Source: CAYZQH01 sp050300015 (GTDB taxonomy: Bacteria; Pseudomonadota; Gammaproteobacteria; Pseudomonadales; Cellvibrionaceae). Taken from it: a stretch of DNA of 64,000 bases. Location of the stretch: contig JBNKWZ010000005.1 of NCBI GenBank assembly GCA_050300015.1, positions 248,001 through 312,000 of the forward strand. The letters are read 5' to 3'. A program made the translations under genes and the position numbers. Below the pieces are notes generated by a model, which made no database searches, had not been told where the DNA came from, and saw only the letters and a program-made list of their open reading frames with translations. Positions 1-9,235 of the stretch are shown piece after piece. Position 1 is the first letter of the stretch. Every line of letters starts with the position of its first letter.

Positions 1-2
1 CA

Positions 3-3000
3 CATTTGGTTTTTCAAGGCGCTGATAGCGCCTTATACGTTTGGGTGAATGGCCAGTTTGTGGGGTACTCTCAGGATAGCCGAACACCCGCCGAATTTAA
101 CATTACCCCCTACCTCAAGCCTGGCAGCAATTTGATCGCAGCCCAAGTGATGCAATACAGCGACGGCTCCTACCTGGAAGATCAGGATATGTGGCGTTTA
201 TCGGGACTGTTTCGCGACGTGTACCTTTGGTCTGCCCCTAAGGTGGACATCCGAGACTTTCACGTCAAGCCTCACATCCATGACATTGCGTCTGGCCGCG
301 CAAGCGTGACACTCGACCTGGATGTCATCCGCTATTCGGACGATAAATCGTCAGGTGAGCCCCAAACCGTCAAGCTCCATGCTTGGCTTTACGACCAATC
401 CAAGCGCATCGCAAAAGCCGATACCGAGGTCACGCTACAAGAAGGAGATAGCACCACCTCACACCTAACGCTCAACCTTTCCTCCACCCAATTGTGGTCA
501 GCGGAATCGCCCTATTTATACCCTCTGTTACTACGAATCAAAAACGGAAGAACCGAAACCTATTACAAAACCCAAGTGGGGTTTCGTAGCAGCGAGGTTA
601 AAGACGGGCAGTTTTTGATCAACGGCAAACCTGTTTTGATCAAGGGCGTGAATCGGCACGATCATCACCCGGACACCGGCCACTATGTCACCCGCGACAA
701 TATGCGCCAAGACCTCCTACTCATGAAGCAACTCAACATCAATGCGGTGCGCACGTCTCACTACCCCAACGATCCCTCCTTCTATGAGCTAACGGATGAA
801 CTCGGCCTTTATGTGATAGATGAAGCCAACATCGAGTCTCACGGCGCTGGCTGGCACGTCAACCCGCTAGCAGAGTCGCCAGACTGGTTAGAAGCCCACT
901 TGGACCGCGTTAAAAACATGGTAGAGCGGGACAAAAACCACCCATCCATTGTCATTTGGTCTATGGGTAACGAAAGCGGCGACGGCGAAAATTTTGTCAA
1001 ACTATCGGACTGGATTCGACAACGCGACCCTTCGCGCCCTGTCCACTATGAACGAGCAAGCACCTCACCGCACACAGACTTTTACTCTTTCATGTACACC
1101 ACTGTTGATAAATTAAAAGCCTTAGGTGAGCAGCAAGCCCAACTGCCTGCAGCAGAGAGACGACCTGTCATTCTATGTGAGTACGAGCACGCCATGGGCA
1201 ATAGCCTTGGCAACATCAAAGAGTACTGGCAGGCCATTCGTAACAATCCGTATTTGCAAGGCGGCTTTATTTGGGACTGGGTAGACCAGGGGCTAGCCCA
1301 AGAAGGCCCGCGGGCGCTGGTCACACAAGACCTTGCGAAAACCGCCAACCGCTTGCACCTGGCTGCAACGACCTCTCCAGAGCGAGGGTTAACCGAAGGT
1401 AAAGCGTGGCTGGATTTACCCCATCACTCCAACCAACAAGGCCTGGCCGTTTGGATAAAACTCCAGGCGAATAAGCCACAACTTAGCCAACCTTTGGTAA
1501 CAGAAGGTGACAGTGTTTACAGCCTGTGGCTTACCGCAGAAGGCAAAGCGCTAAAAGTCACACTCGGACAGACCACGGTTGAAGACCTTACCTTCCCACT
1601 GCCCGAGGGGTGGTTCGACACCACGCATACTTTATTTCTAAGCGTTACCCAAACCACTGCCACACTAACGATTGACGGCGAAGTGGTGGCGTCCAGCGCA
1701 CTAAAAGCTCCCTTACCCACTACCGGACTCCCACTTTGTGTGGGCTGCAATGCCGACAGCACAGAGGCACACCACCGAGATGCCAAGGGGCTATTCAGCG
1801 GCGGCATTGTGTCAGTCAAACGCTTTGGCTCGCCCGTAAACTACCCGTTTGCGACAGCGGCCCAAGCCCATTCAGGTCATGTGTTGGCGTTTGTGGATTT
1901 TACGCAAGTCCCCAACCAACGAGAAACCACACCCTACTTTGCCTACGGCGGGAATTTTGGCGACCAACCCAACGACGGCAGCTTTTGCTTTAATGGCCTG
2001 GTGCGTGCCGACCGCACGCCCAACCCGCACAGCGTGGCACTTAAGTATTGGTATCAAAACCTTTGGGCCACCCTTGTGGCCGCACACAATGACCACGTGA
2101 CACTGGACATTCTGAACGAGCAATTTTTTGAACCTCTTCATGGCGCTAAGCTTTATTGGTCCATCACCGAAAATGGCCACCCGCTGCGCAAAGGAGAATG
2201 GGCGGCAGAGGCTATTCCACCACAACAGTCTGCACAGACCCAGCTTACCTACCAACCCATCACCCCCGTGGCGTCTCGCGACTATTGGCTGAATTTGGAG
2301 TGGAAGCTCACCCAAGATACGCTCTGGGCATCCAAAGGTCACACCCTGGCCCACCAACAATTGGCGCTGCCCTGGGGTCGCTGGCAAGCGCCACCTGCTC
2401 CCAGCACACCGGCGACCATTTCACTCACGCAAACCGACAAAGCCATTCAATTGTCCAGCCCCTATTTTTCAGCCGGCTGGAGCTTGAGTAGCGGGTATTT
2501 AACGCATTACCAAACAGAGAGTGGCCTGACGCTAAAAGCGCCCTTAGCGCTTAATTTTTGGCGTCCACTAACCAATAACGACCGCGGGTGGAAGGCCAGT
2601 GAGGTATCTCGCCTTTGGCGAACCGCAGGTTCGCGCGTCACGGTCACTGATTTCTCCTATTCACAAACGGCAGATACCACCACACTGCAATTTTCCTTGG
2701 ACCTACCCGCGGCACAGTCCCAGGCCGACATCACTTACAACGTCCATCCTAATGGCGTGATCGACGTCAATGCCGTCATTCGCCTGGTCGGCGAATCATT
2801 ACCCTCCCCGCTCAATGTTGGCTTTAGCACCGCCCTGCCAAAAGCATTCAATCAGTGGCAATGGTATGGACGAGGTCCCACAGAAAACGTTGTTGACCGC
2901 TCTGAGGCCACCGCTGTCGGCTTTTATGAAAGCACGATCGCCGAGGCGTTTTACCAATATGGCGACCCACAATACTCTGGTGGCCGCACAGACATTCGCT

Positions 3001-3302
3001 ACGCCCGCTTTGTGAATGCCAATGCCCAAGGCCTAGGGGTTTACGCCCAAGACGCACAACACCCAGTGCACCTTTCGGTGTACCCCTATTCACCTTACGA
3101 CATTGAACTGGCGGATTACCCTCACCAGTTAGTGCCACGAGACGCCTATACACTCAATATCAACGCACGTGAAACCGGTGTGGGCGGCAGCGATTCATGG
3201 GGCGCACGTGCATTACCCGAATACCAAATTAACCCGAACGCCACTTATCACATGACCTTCCAGTTAAGGCCCGAATCGGGGGGTGCCGCACGCCCCCATT
3301 AG
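3..3302 (+). CDS. GH2 beta-galactosidase, LacZ-type, 5'-truncated by window edge
   Basis: Family 2 glycoside hydrolase that should cleave terminal beta-galactosides. The frame is open at the window edge; against E. coli LacZ roughly 150 N-terminal residues, including any signal peptide, are missing. Counting from the TTG at position 6: sugar-binding jelly roll (to about 85), immunoglobulin-like domain (about 90-200), TIM barrel with acid/base Glu323 (GNESGDGE) and nucleophile Glu392 (CEYEHAMGN), and a C-terminal Bgal_small_N region (LNFWRPLTNNDRG). Between DWVDQGL and YFAYGGNFGD, where LacZ has about ten residues, lies an insert of about 210 residues (nt 1296-1931) that looks like a LamG/concanavalin-type domain. 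The GH2 assignment is certain; the substrate (lactose, agar- or carrageenan-derived galactosides) cannot be read from sequence. Confidence 0.95.
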   Translation, partial: HLVFQGADSALYVWVNGQFVGYSQDSRTPAEFNITPYLKPGSNLIAAQVMQYSDGSYLEDQDMWRLSGLFRDVYLWSAPKVDIRDFHVKPHIHDIASGRASVTLDLDVIRYSDDKSSGEPQTVKLHAWLYDQSKRIAKADTEVTLQEGDSTTSHLTLNLSSTQLWSAESPYLYPLLLRIKNGRTETYYKTQVGFRSSEVKDGQFLINGKPVLIKGVNRHDHHPDTGHYVTRDNMRQDLLLMKQLNINAVRTSHYPNDPSFYELTDELGLYVIDEANIESHGAGWHVNPLAESPDWLEAHLDRVKNMVERDKNHPSIVIWSMGNESGDGENFVKLSDWIRQRDPSRPVHYERASTSPHTDFYSFMYTTVDKLKALGEQQAQLPAAERRPVILCEYEHAMGNSLGNIKEYWQAIRNNPYLQGGFIWDWVDQGLAQEGPRALVTQDLAKTANRLHLAATTSPERGLTEGKAWLDLPHHSNQQGLAVWIKLQANKPQLSQPLVTEGDSVYSLWLTAEGKALKVTLGQTTVEDLTFPLPEGWFDTTHTLFLSVTQTTATLTIDGEVVASSALKAPLPTTGLPLCVGCNADSTEAHHRDAKGLFSGGIVSVKRFGSPVNYPFATAAQAHSGHVLAFVDFTQVPNQRETTPYFAYGGNFGDQPNDGSFCFNGLVRADRTPNPHSVALKYWYQNLWATLVAAHNDHVTLDILNEQFFEPLHGAKLYWSITENGHPLRKGEWAAEAIPPQQSAQTQLTYQPITPVASRDYWLNLEWKLTQDTLWASKGHTLAHQQLALPWGRWQAPPAPSTPATISLTQTDKAIQLSSPYFSAGWSLSSGYLTHYQTESGLTLKAPLALNFWRPLTNNDRGWKASEVSRLWRTAGSRVTVTDFSYSQTADTTTLQFSLDLPAAQSQADITYNVHPNGVIDVNAVIRLVGESLPSPLNVGFSTALPKAFNQWQWYGRGPTENVVDRSEATAVGFYESTIAEAFYQYGDPQYSGGRTDIRYARFVNANAQGLGVYAQDAQHPVHLSVYPYSPYDIELADYPHQLVPRDAYTLNINARETGVGGSDSWGARALPEYQINPNATYHMTFQLRPESGGAARPH

Positions 3303-3424
3303 TTTAAAAGGCGCCAAATCCCTCGGGCAAAGTGCCTATTGCGGTGTACACTTAGAAAAACACCATTGCCATCGACGGTAAACCCTGCCGTCGAACTCAT
3401 ATCATCTGTGCCGAAGGGACCAAC

Positions 3425-5113
3425 ATGAAACACCCAGAGCGCCCGCTATATATCCCTCACTCAGGGCCCGCGTTAATCACCACTCCGCTGCTAAATAAGG
3501 GCAGCGCTTTTAGCAAATCCGAGCGTTTGAATTTCAATTTAAAGGGCCTGCTACCCCCCAGTTACGAAACCATCGAAGAACAGGCCGAGCGCGCCTATAT
3601 GCAATTCTCTAGCTTTGACTCGGATCTCAACAAACACATTTACTTGCGCTCCATCCAAGACGCTAACGAAACGCTGTTCTACCGTTTGCTGCAAGACCAC
3701 CTGGTGGAAATGATGCCCATCATCTACACCCCCACCGTGGGTGATGCCTGCGAAAAATTTTCGGACATTTATCGTACCTCACGCGGACTTTTTATCTCCT
3801 ACTCTGAAAAAGACCACATCGATGATGTTCTTCACAATGCCACCAAACGCAATGTGAAGGTTATAGTCGTGACCGATGGAGAACGTATTCTAGGTCTGGG
3901 CGACCAAGGTATTGGCGGGATGGGCATTCCCATTGGCAAGCTATCGCTTTACACGGTATGCGGCGGCATCAGTCCAGCTTACACCCTACCCATTGTTCTT
4001 GACGTGGGGACCAACAACCCAAAATTACTGGAAGACCCAAGGTATATGGGCTGGCGCCATAAACGCATTGGCGCAAAAGACTACAACGAATTTGTCGACA
4101 CCTTTGTCCAGGCTTTAAAACGACGTTGGCCCAAAGCCCTTTTGCAATTTGAAGATTTTGCTCAACCCAACGCCATGCCATTGTTAAAACGCTATCGCAA
4201 TGAAATTTGCTGCTTTAACGACGACATCCAAGGCACCGCATCAGTCACGGTAGGCAGTTTACTGGCGGCGTGCCGTGTAAAAGGGGTCGAGCTAAAGGAT
4301 CAAAAAGTGGTTTTCGTGGGTGCCGGCTCCGCTGGTTGCGGTATTGCCGAGCAAGTCGTACAGCAAATGGTTGCAGAAGGTGCTAGCGACGAAGCCGCTC
4401 GCGCAAATATTTTTATGATTGACAAAGTAGGCTTGTTAACCGACCAAGTTAAAGGCTTACGAGACTTTCAAAAGGCGTTGCGCCAAAAAAGTGAAGCCTT
4501 ACAAGGCTGGTCATACAGCGGTGAACTGCCGACACTGCGCGATGTGGTGAACCTTGCCAAGCCGAGTATTTTGATTGGTGTTTCTGGGCAAAAGGGCTTG
4601 TTCACCGAACCCGTCATTCGCGCCATGAAAGAGGGCTGTGATACGCCCATTATTTTCCCACTCAGCAACCCCATAAAACAAGTCGAAGCCACGCCAGAGC
4701 AAGTGCTGGAATGGACCGACGGTGACGTTATTATCGCCACAGGCAGCCCCTTTAAGCCGGTGGAATACAAGGGCAAAGTATTCCCAATTGCGCAGTGCAA
4801 TAACAGTTACATTTTCCCCGGCATTGGACTTGGCGTGGTGACCGCAGGAATCAGACATATTACCGACGAAATGCTCATGCTCGCCAGCCGACTGCTGGCA
4901 GAGGCCTCGCCCAAGGCCAACACAGGTAAAGGCGACTTGTTACCGCCGCTTACAGAAATTGCCACTTTGAGTAAGGCCATTGCGTTTGGCATTGGCAAAC
5001 TGGCGCAAGAGCAAGGGCTAGCACTAGAGATGCCCGATGCACTGTTAACCGAAAAAATCAATCGCGCGTTTTGGCAACCGGTGTACCGCAAATATCGGCG
5101 GGTGAGTATATAG
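3425..5113 (+). CDS. maeA: NAD-dependent malic enzyme
   Basis: Cytosolic enzyme that oxidatively decarboxylates malate to pyruvate with NAD. At 562 residues it matches E. coli MaeA (565) along its whole length. Visible signatures are IYTPTVGDACEKFS with the catalytic Tyr, GLGDQGIGGMGIPIGK with the catalytic Lys, the metal-binding FEDFAQPNA and NDDIQGTA segments, and the Rossmann motif VFVGAGSAGCGIAE near residue 297. The ATG follows a GAAGGGA ribosome site. The 3' end overlaps the convergent GIY-YIG gene by 56 bp. Confidence 0.95.
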   Translation: MKHPERPLYIPHSGPALITTPLLNKGSAFSKSERLNFNLKGLLPPSYETIEEQAERAYMQFSSFDSDLNKHIYLRSIQDANETLFYRLLQDHLVEMMPIIYTPTVGDACEKFSDIYRTSRGLFISYSEKDHIDDVLHNATKRNVKVIVVTDGERILGLGDQGIGGMGIPIGKLSLYTVCGGISPAYTLPIVLDVGTNNPKLLEDPRYMGWRHKRIGAKDYNEFVDTFVQALKRRWPKALLQFEDFAQPNAMPLLKRYRNEICCFNDDIQGTASVTVGSLLAACRVKGVELKDQKVVFVGAGSAGCGIAEQVVQQMVAEGASDEAARANIFMIDKVGLLTDQVKGLRDFQKALRQKSEALQGWSYSGELPTLRDVVNLAKPSILIGVSGQKGLFTEPVIRAMKEGCDTPIIFPLSNPIKQVEATPEQVLEWTDGDVIIATGSPFKPVEYKGKVFPIAQCNNSYIFPGIGLGVVTAGIRHITDEMLMLASRLLAEASPKANTGKGDLLPPLTEIATLSKAIAFGIGKLAQEQGLALEMPDALLTEKINRAFWQPVYRKYRRVSI

Positions 5114-5432
5114 GTGGCAGGTTTGATCGTTGAATCAATTGCGACTTTTCCATGTGTGTGAGTTTTTTAAGTGCGGCTTCACGCACAGAGGCCTGTGCAC
5201 GATTAACTGCAGGCTCGCAGTACACCACCGCAATGGGTTTAACCGACCTAAAATACTTGGCGCCACGCGCGCCCACTTCCCCATTGTGTAAGGCTTGATG
5301 CTCAGCGAACCTGCGCGCCACATCCACAGTAATGCCCGTATACAGGGTGTTTTTGTCGGTGAGAATCATATACACCCACCACCGGGATTGGGCAACCGCG
5401 TTTGTTGCGTCACTTTTGCGTTTCTGCGTCAC
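5058..5432 (-). CDS. GIY-YIG nuclease-domain protein (YhbQ/UPF0213-like)
   Basis: Small 124-residue protein with a GIY-YIG fold near its N-terminus: WWVYMIL then LYTGIT, followed by the conserved Arg (VARRFAEHQ) and a Glu in the REAALKKLTH segment. The family resembles the nuclease domains of UvrC and homing endonucleases; free-standing bacterial members are linked to DNA processing but their role is poorly defined. It starts at a GTG and its tail overlaps the end of maeA in convergent orientation, so the two transcripts are complementary over 56 bp. Domain is clear, cellular role unknown. Confidence 0.85.
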   Translation of the reverse strand: MTQKRKSDATNAVAQSRWWVYMILTDKNTLYTGITVDVARRFAEHQALHNGEVGARGAKYFRSVKPIAVVYCEPAVNRAQASVREAALKKLTHMEKSQLIQRSNLPPIYSPADICGTPVAKTRD

Positions 5433-5528
5433 TGCCTCTCTCTTGGATCGTTAAATTCTCTAAGTCATGCACGGTTTCACTCACAGAAAGCACGTAATAT
5501 GCGCTACCCATTTCATTGAGACTCTAGC

Positions 5529-7673
5529 ATGCCACAAAGACTCGTCCTTGCCACCGTGGGCATTGCGTTTGTGTTCTTGGTGTTGGTATGGCTACTACTT
5601 GTCGTCCGCCCCATAGAGCACACAGCCCCTCAATATACCGCCACGGTGATTGACCCTAACTATGAGGGGGCAATGATCACACCACAAGGTGGGCCGATAC
5701 TCGCCTGGGGCAGCGACGGCACCATTCAAACCTCCCAGGATGGCAAGGTGTGGCAGACCTCAGCAACCCCTACCGCCAACGACCTGCTCGATATGGCACA
5801 TAACCCCGATGGTAGCCGACTCATGGCTGTAGGCACCCAAGGTACTGTGCTCACCTCCATCGACGCCGGTGCCACTTGGCAAGCCATTCGCACACTAGAA
5901 ACCACCGCCACCTTCACAAGCGTGCTGTTTGATCCAAGCACCCAAACCTGGTTGGCGGCTGGCCATAACGGCACCATCGCCATCGCCGATGCGGCTCACC
6001 CCACCGAGTGGCAAGTGATGCCCACGCCATTTGGCGACCATATCCTAGCCCTGACACGAACACCCGAAAGCGGCCACCTGTTGCTCGGCGGCGAACAAGG
6101 CTTGATTGCCCAATCCGACAATGGCGGCCGAACCTGGGAAATCGCACCAAGACTCACCCAGCAACCCATCATGGCCTTTCACCACGTTCCCGACCTCACC
6201 TTGGGTCTCAGCGCCAGCGGCCAACTACTAACAACACGCAACGACGGCCAAACCTGGCAGCTACTGGACACGGCACAGCGTGCCCATTTTAACGATGTGG
6301 TCTTTAGCCCCCAGCACCACACCATCTGCATTTCGGCCAGCAATGGTACCGTGCTGTACAGCGAAGATTACGGCTACAACTGGCGGATAACGCCATTGCC
6401 AGTTGACCCCTATGCCAGCTATTTGGACCCATTTATTTTGGATGCCAAAACGGGCAGCATCCTGCTATTTGGCAATCGAGGCATGCTATTCACATCCACA
6501 GACGGCGGGAGAAACTGGGGCAAGAGCGAACAACGCCACAAGGAAGACCATCACGTCATTCTGCAGCACCCCAAAAATCGAAACATCATTAGTTTGGGTA
6601 ACCGCGGCTACAAGGCTGTAAGCCAAGACCTTGGGCAATCATGGGAGGTGCTTCAACCCAGCCTAGATTTTTACTGGCGTGACGCCCTCGCGACACCGGA
6701 ACCGGCACTACTAATGGTTGGCGAACTAGGGAAAGTGATTCTTTCGAAGGATCACGGCCAATCGTGGCAATACGTGCCGGTTGAATACCCGAACGCCAAA
6801 ACTCCGCCCAGCTACCATGCACTGCGTATCAACCCCAATACACAAACCGTTTTTGCCACCGGCCCCACAGGATTGATTATGCGCTCGGATGACTTGGGCC
6901 ATCGCTGGACGGTCTCGCACTACACCCCCTTTGAGCAAGGTGAAGTGTTCCCCGATTTGGAGTTTGATCACACAGGCAATACAGGGTTTGCACTGGAGGC
7001 GTTCAACGGCCCCTACTACACGGTCGATGGCGGTGAGCGCTGGCAACAAAGCCTCATCTCAGACAAACGCCAACTGTGGCACTCGAGCTTACTTTCAACC
7101 GCCGAGCACCGCGTGGGGTTGGCCGTTGGACAACAAGGGATATTGGCAGTCAGCCACGATGGCGGCATTACTTGGAAAGTGGTCGAGGATTCCGTCATCG
7201 GCGACCAGCATTTGTATGGCAGCTACGCAGACCCATCCAAAAACTTATTGTTTGCGCTTGGCGATGGCGGGCGCATTCTGCGCTCCAAAGACCTCGGCCA
7301 AACCTGGGCGTCGCTCAATACGCTGACTTCAGCCTCCATACGGCACATGATCCGCGAACCAAAGCGACAAGCCCTACTTGCTGCTGGTGTTAACGGTTTG
7401 ATCTTACGCTCCACCGACGATGGTGACCACTGGCGCAATATCCAAACCCCCACCCATGCAGAAATTCGACATTTTTTTGTAGAACCGGAAACCAACAACC
7501 TACTGGCCATCGGCCGCAAGGGTACCGTGCTTCGATCAGAAGACAGCGGGCTCCACTGGGATACCTTACCGAGTGGCACGTTCAAACACTTTCGCAATGC
7601 GTTATGGGATTCTCAAACACGCGATTTTATTGTGTTCGGTGAGCGGATCGTTCGATTCAAAAGCGTGATGTAA
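5529..7673 (+). CDS. YCF48-like beta-propeller protein with N-terminal membrane anchor
   Basis: A 714-residue protein with one hydrophobic segment (about residues 5-27) followed by at least ten repeats of the form 'hGxxGxIxxSxDxGxxW', the BNR/Asp-box pattern of sialidase-like and YCF48 (photosystem II assembly factor-like) propellers. The number of repeats suggests two propellers in the periplasm. Marine gammaproteobacterial YCF48 relatives often sit beside RND-family exporter genes; here the flanks are a GIY-YIG gene and a repeat-rich intergenic region, so it stands alone. No catalytic sialidase residues are apparent. Function unknown. Confidence 0.85.
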   Translation: MPQRLVLATVGIAFVFLVLVWLLLVVRPIEHTAPQYTATVIDPNYEGAMITPQGGPILAWGSDGTIQTSQDGKVWQTSATPTANDLLDMAHNPDGSRLMAVGTQGTVLTSIDAGATWQAIRTLETTATFTSVLFDPSTQTWLAAGHNGTIAIADAAHPTEWQVMPTPFGDHILALTRTPESGHLLLGGEQGLIAQSDNGGRTWEIAPRLTQQPIMAFHHVPDLTLGLSASGQLLTTRNDGQTWQLLDTAQRAHFNDVVFSPQHHTICISASNGTVLYSEDYGYNWRITPLPVDPYASYLDPFILDAKTGSILLFGNRGMLFTSTDGGRNWGKSEQRHKEDHHVILQHPKNRNIISLGNRGYKAVSQDLGQSWEVLQPSLDFYWRDALATPEPALLMVGELGKVILSKDHGQSWQYVPVEYPNAKTPPSYHALRINPNTQTVFATGPTGLIMRSDDLGHRWTVSHYTPFEQGEVFPDLEFDHTGNTGFALEAFNGPYYTVDGGERWQQSLISDKRQLWHSSLLSTAEHRVGLAVGQQGILAVSHDGGITWKVVEDSVIGDQHLYGSYADPSKNLLFALGDGGRILRSKDLGQTWASLNTLTSASIRHMIREPKRQALLAAGVNGLILRSTDDGDHWRNIQTPTHAEIRHFFVEPETNNLLAIGRKGTVLRSEDSGLHWDTLPSGTFKHFRNALWDSQTRDFIVFGERIVRFKSVM

Positions 7674-7675
7674 CT

Positions 7676-7707
7676 ACCCCTCGGCAAAGCCAGGGGGTCT
7701 CCGTTTT
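7676..7707 (+). terminator. Possible terminator after the beta-propeller gene
   Basis: An imperfect hairpin (ACCCCTCGGC, loop AAA, GCCAGGGGGT) starts three bases after the stop codon and is followed by a short T-run (CCGTTTTG). The stem contains a mismatch, so this is tentative. Confidence 0.4.
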
Positions 7708-7713
7708 GTACGA

Positions 7714-7929
7714 GGGAACCTTGATCAAGTCGCAAGGCTTCTTTGCTTGGGCTTCCTGTGTCGTTCTACCGCCTGCATCCGTGCAGCCGTGCGCCCTTTC
7801 CTTAAAGTCGAGATCAAAGCTTAGCGGGTAAGGCACTTTCCGCAGTTAATGGCCGTAGTCCTTAACAAGAAAAGTAGCACTGTCAAATGGGGTTTGAAGC
7901 CGCGCCCATCGAAGCTTACAGAGCTTTCC
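7714..7929 (+). repeat. R1 dispersed repeat, copy A
   Basis: About 216 bp matching the copy at 24651-24869 along its length, including the shared GCTTGGGCTTCCTG, CTACCGCCTGCATC and GTGCGCCCTTTCCTTAAA blocks. The left end is GGGAACCTTGA; the right end (CAGAGCTTTCC) is a degenerate version of the inverted repeat that is perfect in the 24.6-kb copy. No convincing protein is encoded. It fills most of the gap between the propeller gene and nsrR. Confidence 0.75.
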
Positions 7930-7990
7930 GAACGCTTCGTTAGTGATTTTCGTCAGACCACCAATATAGACTTGACCGCCATGGATCACG

Positions 7991-8090
7991 GAAATACCGT
8001 TTTTGCAGGAGCAAAAAACGGTCAAATCACTGCCTTGATCTCGAAAAGCTCTGGATGCCAGAAGCTATCGGGGCTTAGTCAGAGGTTCCT
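7991..8090 (+). repeat. R1 dispersed repeat, right-half copy
   Basis: This stretch matches the right half of the copy at 8539-8735 (shared CTCGAAAAGC, GCCAGAAGCTAT and GGGGCTTAGTCA blocks) and ends in TCAGAGGTTCCT, the R1 right terminus. It contains a strong hairpin, CCGTTTTTGC with GCAAAAAACGG, at about 7997-8021. Its last bases run into the nsrR stop codon (8089-8091). It may be a second, partly deleted insertion next to copy A. Confidence 0.7.
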
Positions 8091-8517
8091 AGGAAACGCC
8101 CAGCAGTTTTACCACCTTTTTGGGGGTAACCAGGTCTTCAAGCGTGTACTTTTCAAGTTCGTTCACAAAGGCTTCCACAGCATCGCCTAATACACCCTTT
8201 AATTCACAACCCGGTAATAAAACGCACGGCTTAGGCTCCATACAGTTAACGGGGTGCATATTGGGCTCTAGCGTTCTAACCACTTCGCCCAAATTAATCG
8301 ACCCGGGATCCATTCCCAAGCGAATACCGCCGCCTTTGCCTCGTAAGGTTTGAATGTACCCTTCTTGTCCGAGACGCTGCACGATTTTCATTACATGATT
8401 TCGCGACAAATCAAAAGTACTGCATACGGAATCGATACTGGCCAACTGCTCGCGTGGCAGCACACTTAAGTACACAAGCGTTCTCAGACCATAATCTGTA
8501 AACCTGGTTAACTGCAC
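8089..8517 (-). CDS. nsrR: NsrR-type Rrf2 family nitric-oxide-sensing repressor
   Basis: Rrf2-family regulator of 142 residues that begins VQLTRFTDYGLRTLVYL, the typical NsrR N-terminus. The GTG at 8517 is chosen because a GGAGG lies just upstream and because it matches the family start; an in-frame ATG at 8532 would add five residues. A winged helix-turn-helix occupies about residues 20-65. Three cysteines (Cys92, Cys98, Cys104) have the NsrR spacing for the NO-sensitive iron-sulfur cluster. NsrR proteins repress NO detoxification genes until NO destroys the cluster. Two NsrR-like operators sit before the divergent operon at 9398. R1 copies lie on both sides of the gene and the stop codon touches one of them. 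Confidence 0.9.
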   Translation of the reverse strand: MQLTRFTDYGLRTLVYLSVLPREQLASIDSVCSTFDLSRNHVMKIVQRLGQEGYIQTLRGKGGGIRLGMDPGSINLGEVVRTLEPNMHPVNCMEPKPCVLLPGCELKGVLGDAVEAFVNELEKYTLEDLVTPKKVVKLLGVS

Positions 8518-8538
8518 ACAATCCTCCATCAAATATTA

Positions 8539-8735
8539 AGGAGCCGCTGATGAAGCCCCAATGGCTTCTCGGCTTTAATCTCCTGGTCGCACTAACGCCT
8601 ATATCCATGCAGTCGCGCATGACCTCAAAGCTCATTTGCCCAAACGAAATACCTTATTACAGGAGTAAAAACGGCCAAAGCACCGCCTTGAACTCGAAAA
8701 GCCAGAAGCTATTGGGGCTTAGTCAAAGGGTCTCT
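8539..8735 (+). repeat. R1 dispersed repeat, copy B
   Basis: About 197 bp. The left part (GAAGCCCCAATGGCTTCTCGG) matches the copy at 24651, and the right part matches 7991-8090. The termini AGGAGCCGCTGA and TCAAAGGGTCTC are degenerate forms of the R1 inverted ends. It lies immediately upstream of nsrR, probably within or next to its promoter, and abuts the R2 element that starts at 8736. Confidence 0.7.
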
Positions 8736-8906
8736 ATTAACCCGGCAATTCAATAGGTTTCCTATCTACTGAATTGCGCACCCATAAAATACTGGCGGAA
8801 ATGTGTGAATTTCCTTGTATTTTAAGGGCTTGCACTGGCCATTCCGGCCAATGGCGGCACGCCCTTTTACCGTATTAACCCGACATAAAAAAATTTCCGG
8901 GTTAAT
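8736..8906 (+). repeat. R2 dispersed repeat, copy 1
   Basis: 171 bp bounded by ATTAACCCGGCAATT and an inverted AATTTCCGGGTTAAT. The right end also forms its own hairpin (TTAACCCG at about 8875 with CGGGTTAA). The reverse complement of 62714-62880 aligns over the full length, sharing TTAATTGCGC-like, AAAATACTGGCG and GGCCATTCCGGCCAATGG blocks. No coding potential. It directly follows R1 copy B. Confidence 0.85.
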
Positions 8907-9053
8907 CGTTTAAGCTACCTAAGGTTTCTACTGTCATCAAAAAATACCAGCTTCCCTTTATCATAGCAAAAACGCCTCCTTCGCATCGCACCACCTCAAA
9001 AGCATGTACTGGCGCTGCATTATCCCTATAGCTAACCTATGCTATGGCAATTA

Positions 9054-9076
9054 AACATGCATAATCAATACATTTT
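9054..9076. promoter_or_regulatory. NsrR-like operator, distal
   Basis: AACATGCATAA, one base, CAATACATTTT. This fits the 11-1-11 NsrR consensus known from enterobacteria (AAGATGCATTT n AAATGCATCTT) at 8 of 11 positions in each half. It lies 322 bp before the 9398 start codon. Confidence 0.5.
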
Positions 9077-9235
9077 ATAAGTTTAAATACGTTTACGGTC
9101 CATTTTAATTTCAACATACCTTTATATGCCCTTCGCTGCACCCTTTAGTGGCACCCCCTATTTCACTGCACTAACCCACCACAGCAACTAAAACAAAGCT
9201 CAACATTTTGCATCATCATTAAGCCCCCAATTTAA

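Noticed and set aside
7849..8190. Open frame of 113 codons through the R1 repeats
   Set aside because: It spans two repeat copies and runs antisense into nsrR; no family features and not conserved in the other repeat copies.
8550..8756. Open frame of 68 codons inside R1 copy B
   Set aside because: Covers the repeat and runs into R2; the frame is not kept in the copies at 7714 or 24651.
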